From positions 122,185 to 132,838 of the forward strand of contig DENB01000051.1 in NCBI GenBank assembly GCA_002359495.1: 10,654 nt of DNA. The letters are read 5' to 3'. The DNA is from Enterobacteriaceae bacterium UBA2655 (lineage in GTDB: Bacteria; Pseudomonadota; Gammaproteobacteria; Enterobacterales; Enterobacteriaceae). This document shows positions 6,968-10,654 of the stretch, one piece after another. The position numbers and the translations under genes were made by a program. Position 1 is the first letter of the stretch; every line of letters begins with the position of its first letter. Under the pieces are notes generated by a model, which worked only from the letters and a program-made list of their open reading frames with translations, ran no database searches and was not told the origin of the DNA.

Positions 6968-7353
6968 TGCGTTACACCTTGCTGGTCACCGGAGCGCCTT
7001 ACGGAACGCAGCAGGCCAGTAGCGCGCTGCTGTTCGCTCGCGCGCTGCTGGCGGCGGGCCACCAGCTGGAAAGCGTCTTTTTTTATCGGGAAGGGGTGCT
7101 TAACGCCAATCAGCTTACCGCGCCCGCCAGCGATGAAATCGATCTGGTGCGTGCGTGGCAGGCGCTGTGGCAGGAGCAGGGCGTTTTGCTGAATGTCTGC
7201 GTGGCAGCGGCGTTGCGGCGCGGCGTGACGGACCAGCAGGAAGCGTCGAGGCTGCAGCTGGCCTTCAGCAACCTGCAGCCCGGTTTTGAGCTTAGCGGCT
7301 TGGGCGCGCTGGCGGAAGCCGCGCTCAGCTGCGATCGACTGGTGCAATTTTAA
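6967..7353 (+). CDS. tusD: TusD, sulfurtransferase subunit of the TusBCD complex
   Basis: Part of the sulfur relay IscS-TusA-TusBCD-TusE-MnmA that thiolates uridine 34 of Lys, Glu and Gln tRNAs. The 128-residue length equals E. coli TusD. The catalytic cysteine is present as Cys78 in [12 protein letters not shown], and the N-terminus has the DsrE-fold motif [15 protein letters not shown]. The C-terminus is [21 protein letters not shown] overlaps the TGA of yheO by one base and the stop TAA overlaps the ATG of tusC by one base, so translation is likely coupled on both sides. Confidence 0.97.
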   Translation: MRYTLLVTGAPYGTQQASSALLFARALLAAGHQLESVFFYREGVLNANQLTAPASDEIDLVRAWQALWQEQGVLLNVCVAAALRRGVTDQQEASRLQLAFSNLQPGFELSGLGALAEAALSCDRLVQF

Positions 7354-7712
7354 TGAATCGCGTCGCCTTTGTGTTTACCCGGGCGCCGCACGGCAGCAGC
7401 GCCGGACGGGAAGGTCTGGACGCCGCGCTGGCGACGGCCGCGCTGAGCGAATCCATCGGGCTGTTTTTTATCGGCGACGGCGTGTTGCAGTTAATGAGCC
7501 AGCAGCGGCCAGAGCTTATACTGGCGCGAAATTATATCGCTACTTTCGGCGTACTGCCGCTGTATGACATTGAGCAGTGCTATCTGTGCCATGCGTCGCT
7601 AAAGGCGCGCGGCCTGGCGGCGGATGCGGCGCGCGTACTGGACGTGGCGGTGCTGGAGCCTGAGGCGCTGCGTCAGCGACTGGCGGAATTTGACCGCATT
7701 ATCACCTTTTGA
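7353..7712 (+). CDS. tusC: TusC, subunit of the TusBCD sulfur relay complex
   Basis: Structural DsrF-like partner in the TusB2C2D2 heterohexamer. The 119-residue protein starts [20 protein letters not shown], the family signature, and shows the hydrophobic strand [15 protein letters not shown]. Length equals E. coli TusC. Cys76 and Cys79 (QCYLC) are present, but the catalytic role in the complex is assigned to TusD. Start overlaps the tusD stop; tusB follows after 9 bases. Confidence 0.96.
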   Translation: MNRVAFVFTRAPHGSSAGREGLDAALATAALSESIGLFFIGDGVLQLMSQQRPELILARNYIATFGVLPLYDIEQCYLCHASLKARGLAADAARVLDVAVLEPEALRQRLAEFDRIITF

Positions 7713-7721
7713 GGGCCGCAG

Positions 7722-8009
7722 ATGCTGCATACTCTGATGTATTCGCCCTGGCAATGCGATATTGAAACGCTGCTTCGGATGTTGAGCCAGGGGGACGACC
7801 TGCTGTTATTGCAGGATGGCGTTTTAGGCGCCCTGGAGGGCAGCGCGATGCTGGACAGGCTGCTTTCCGCGCCCGCGACGCTGTGGGTGTTAACGGAAGA
7901 TGTTGAAGCGCGAGGCCTCTCTGTACAAATTTCGACCAGATTGCAATCGCTGGACTATACTGGATTCGTCGCCTTAACCGCGAAACATCAGCAGCAAATG
8001 ACCTGGTAA
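7722..8009 (+). CDS. tusB: TusB, subunit of the TusBCD sulfur relay complex
   Basis: DsrH-like small subunit of the tRNA 2-thiouridine sulfur relay. The 95-residue length equals E. coli TusB. The N-terminus MLHTLMYSPW, the strand GDDLLLLQDGV and the ending DYTGFVALTAKHQQQMTW fit the family. The ribosome binding site GAGG (7711-7714) overlaps the tusC stop. It is the last gene of the yheO-tusDCB unit; the str promoter begins 22 bases after its stop and no terminator lies between, so read-through into rpsL is possible. Confidence 0.95.
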   Translation: MLHTLMYSPWQCDIETLLRMLSQGDDLLLLQDGVLGALEGSAMLDRLLSAPATLWVLTEDVEARGLSVQISTRLQSLDYTGFVALTAKHQQQMTW

Positions 8010-8031
8010 TGACGTAAAGCCTGGTTATTTC

Positions 8032-8509
<478 letters not shown>

Positions 8510-8514
8510 TGGTT

Positions 8515-9076
<562 letters not shown>

Positions 9077-9098
9077 TAGCCACGTAGTAGTTGTTAAA

Positions 9099-9129
9099 CC
9101 AGCGGGCGCTCAAACAGCCAACCCGCTGG
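9099..9129 (+). other. Stem-loop between rpsG and fusA
   Basis: CCAGCGGG (9099-9106) and CCCGCTGG (9122-9129) form a perfect 8-base stem around a 15-base loop; GCT/AGC inside the loop (9108-9110, 9116-9118) could extend it. No T tract follows, so it is not a terminator. It may block 3' exonuclease or tune fusA translation, since the fusA start is 40 bases on. Function is inference. Confidence 0.6.
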
Positions 9130-9145
9130 GGTCGACTAACTTTGA

Positions 9146-10654
<1,509 letters not shown>

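Overview
The window is a stretch of core chromosome from a gamma-proteobacterium of the order Enterobacterales. Gene order, protein lengths and residues match, from memory, the E. coli yheS-kefGB-yheV-slyD-slyX-fkpA-yheO-tusDCB-rpsL-rpsG-fusA neighbourhood gene for gene. Base composition is GC-rich. Details that differ from E. coli (SlyD tail, FkpA Ala/Pro linker, a short S7) suggest an Erwiniaceae-type organism such as Pantoea, Mixta or Erwinia; that placement is inference. I see no insertion sequence, prophage, tRNA, CRISPR array or foreign-looking island.

Layout. 1-1088 (minus): 5' part of yheS, an ABC-F ATPase, cut by the window edge, where a C12 run replaces expected coding sequence. 1212-3568 (plus): kefG-kefB, glutathione-gated potassium efflux, overlapping by one base. 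3641-3835: yheV, a small zinc-ribbon protein. 4032-4586: slyD, a prolyl isomerase and metallochaperone with its own likely sigma70 promoter. Its terminator is a perfect palindrome that probably also serves the convergent slyX (4749-4967, minus). 5250-6080: fkpA, a periplasmic FKBP chaperone behind a good sigmaE promoter match. 6245-8009: yheO-tusD-tusC-tusB, tightly packed with two stop/start overlaps, giving a YheO regulator plus the TusBCD sulfur relay for tRNA 2-thiouridine. 8032-10654: the str operon, with its promoter and leader hairpin, rpsL, the S7-binding intergenic region, rpsG, and fusA cut at the right edge.

Functional themes. The right half serves translation: S12, S7 and EF-G, with TusBCD modifying the wobble base of Lys/Glu/Gln tRNAs just upstream, and an ABC-F ATPase at the other end. 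The middle holds two FKBP-type foldases, SlyD in the cytoplasm and FkpA in the periplasm. KefGB protects against electrophiles by acidifying the cytoplasm.

No previously undescribed system is visible. The findings are mainly regulatory structures (sigmaE promoter, S7 operator, leader hairpins, shared terminator), one probable sequence artefact at the left edge, and a few lineage-specific protein details. All comparisons with E. coli come from memory, not from a search.
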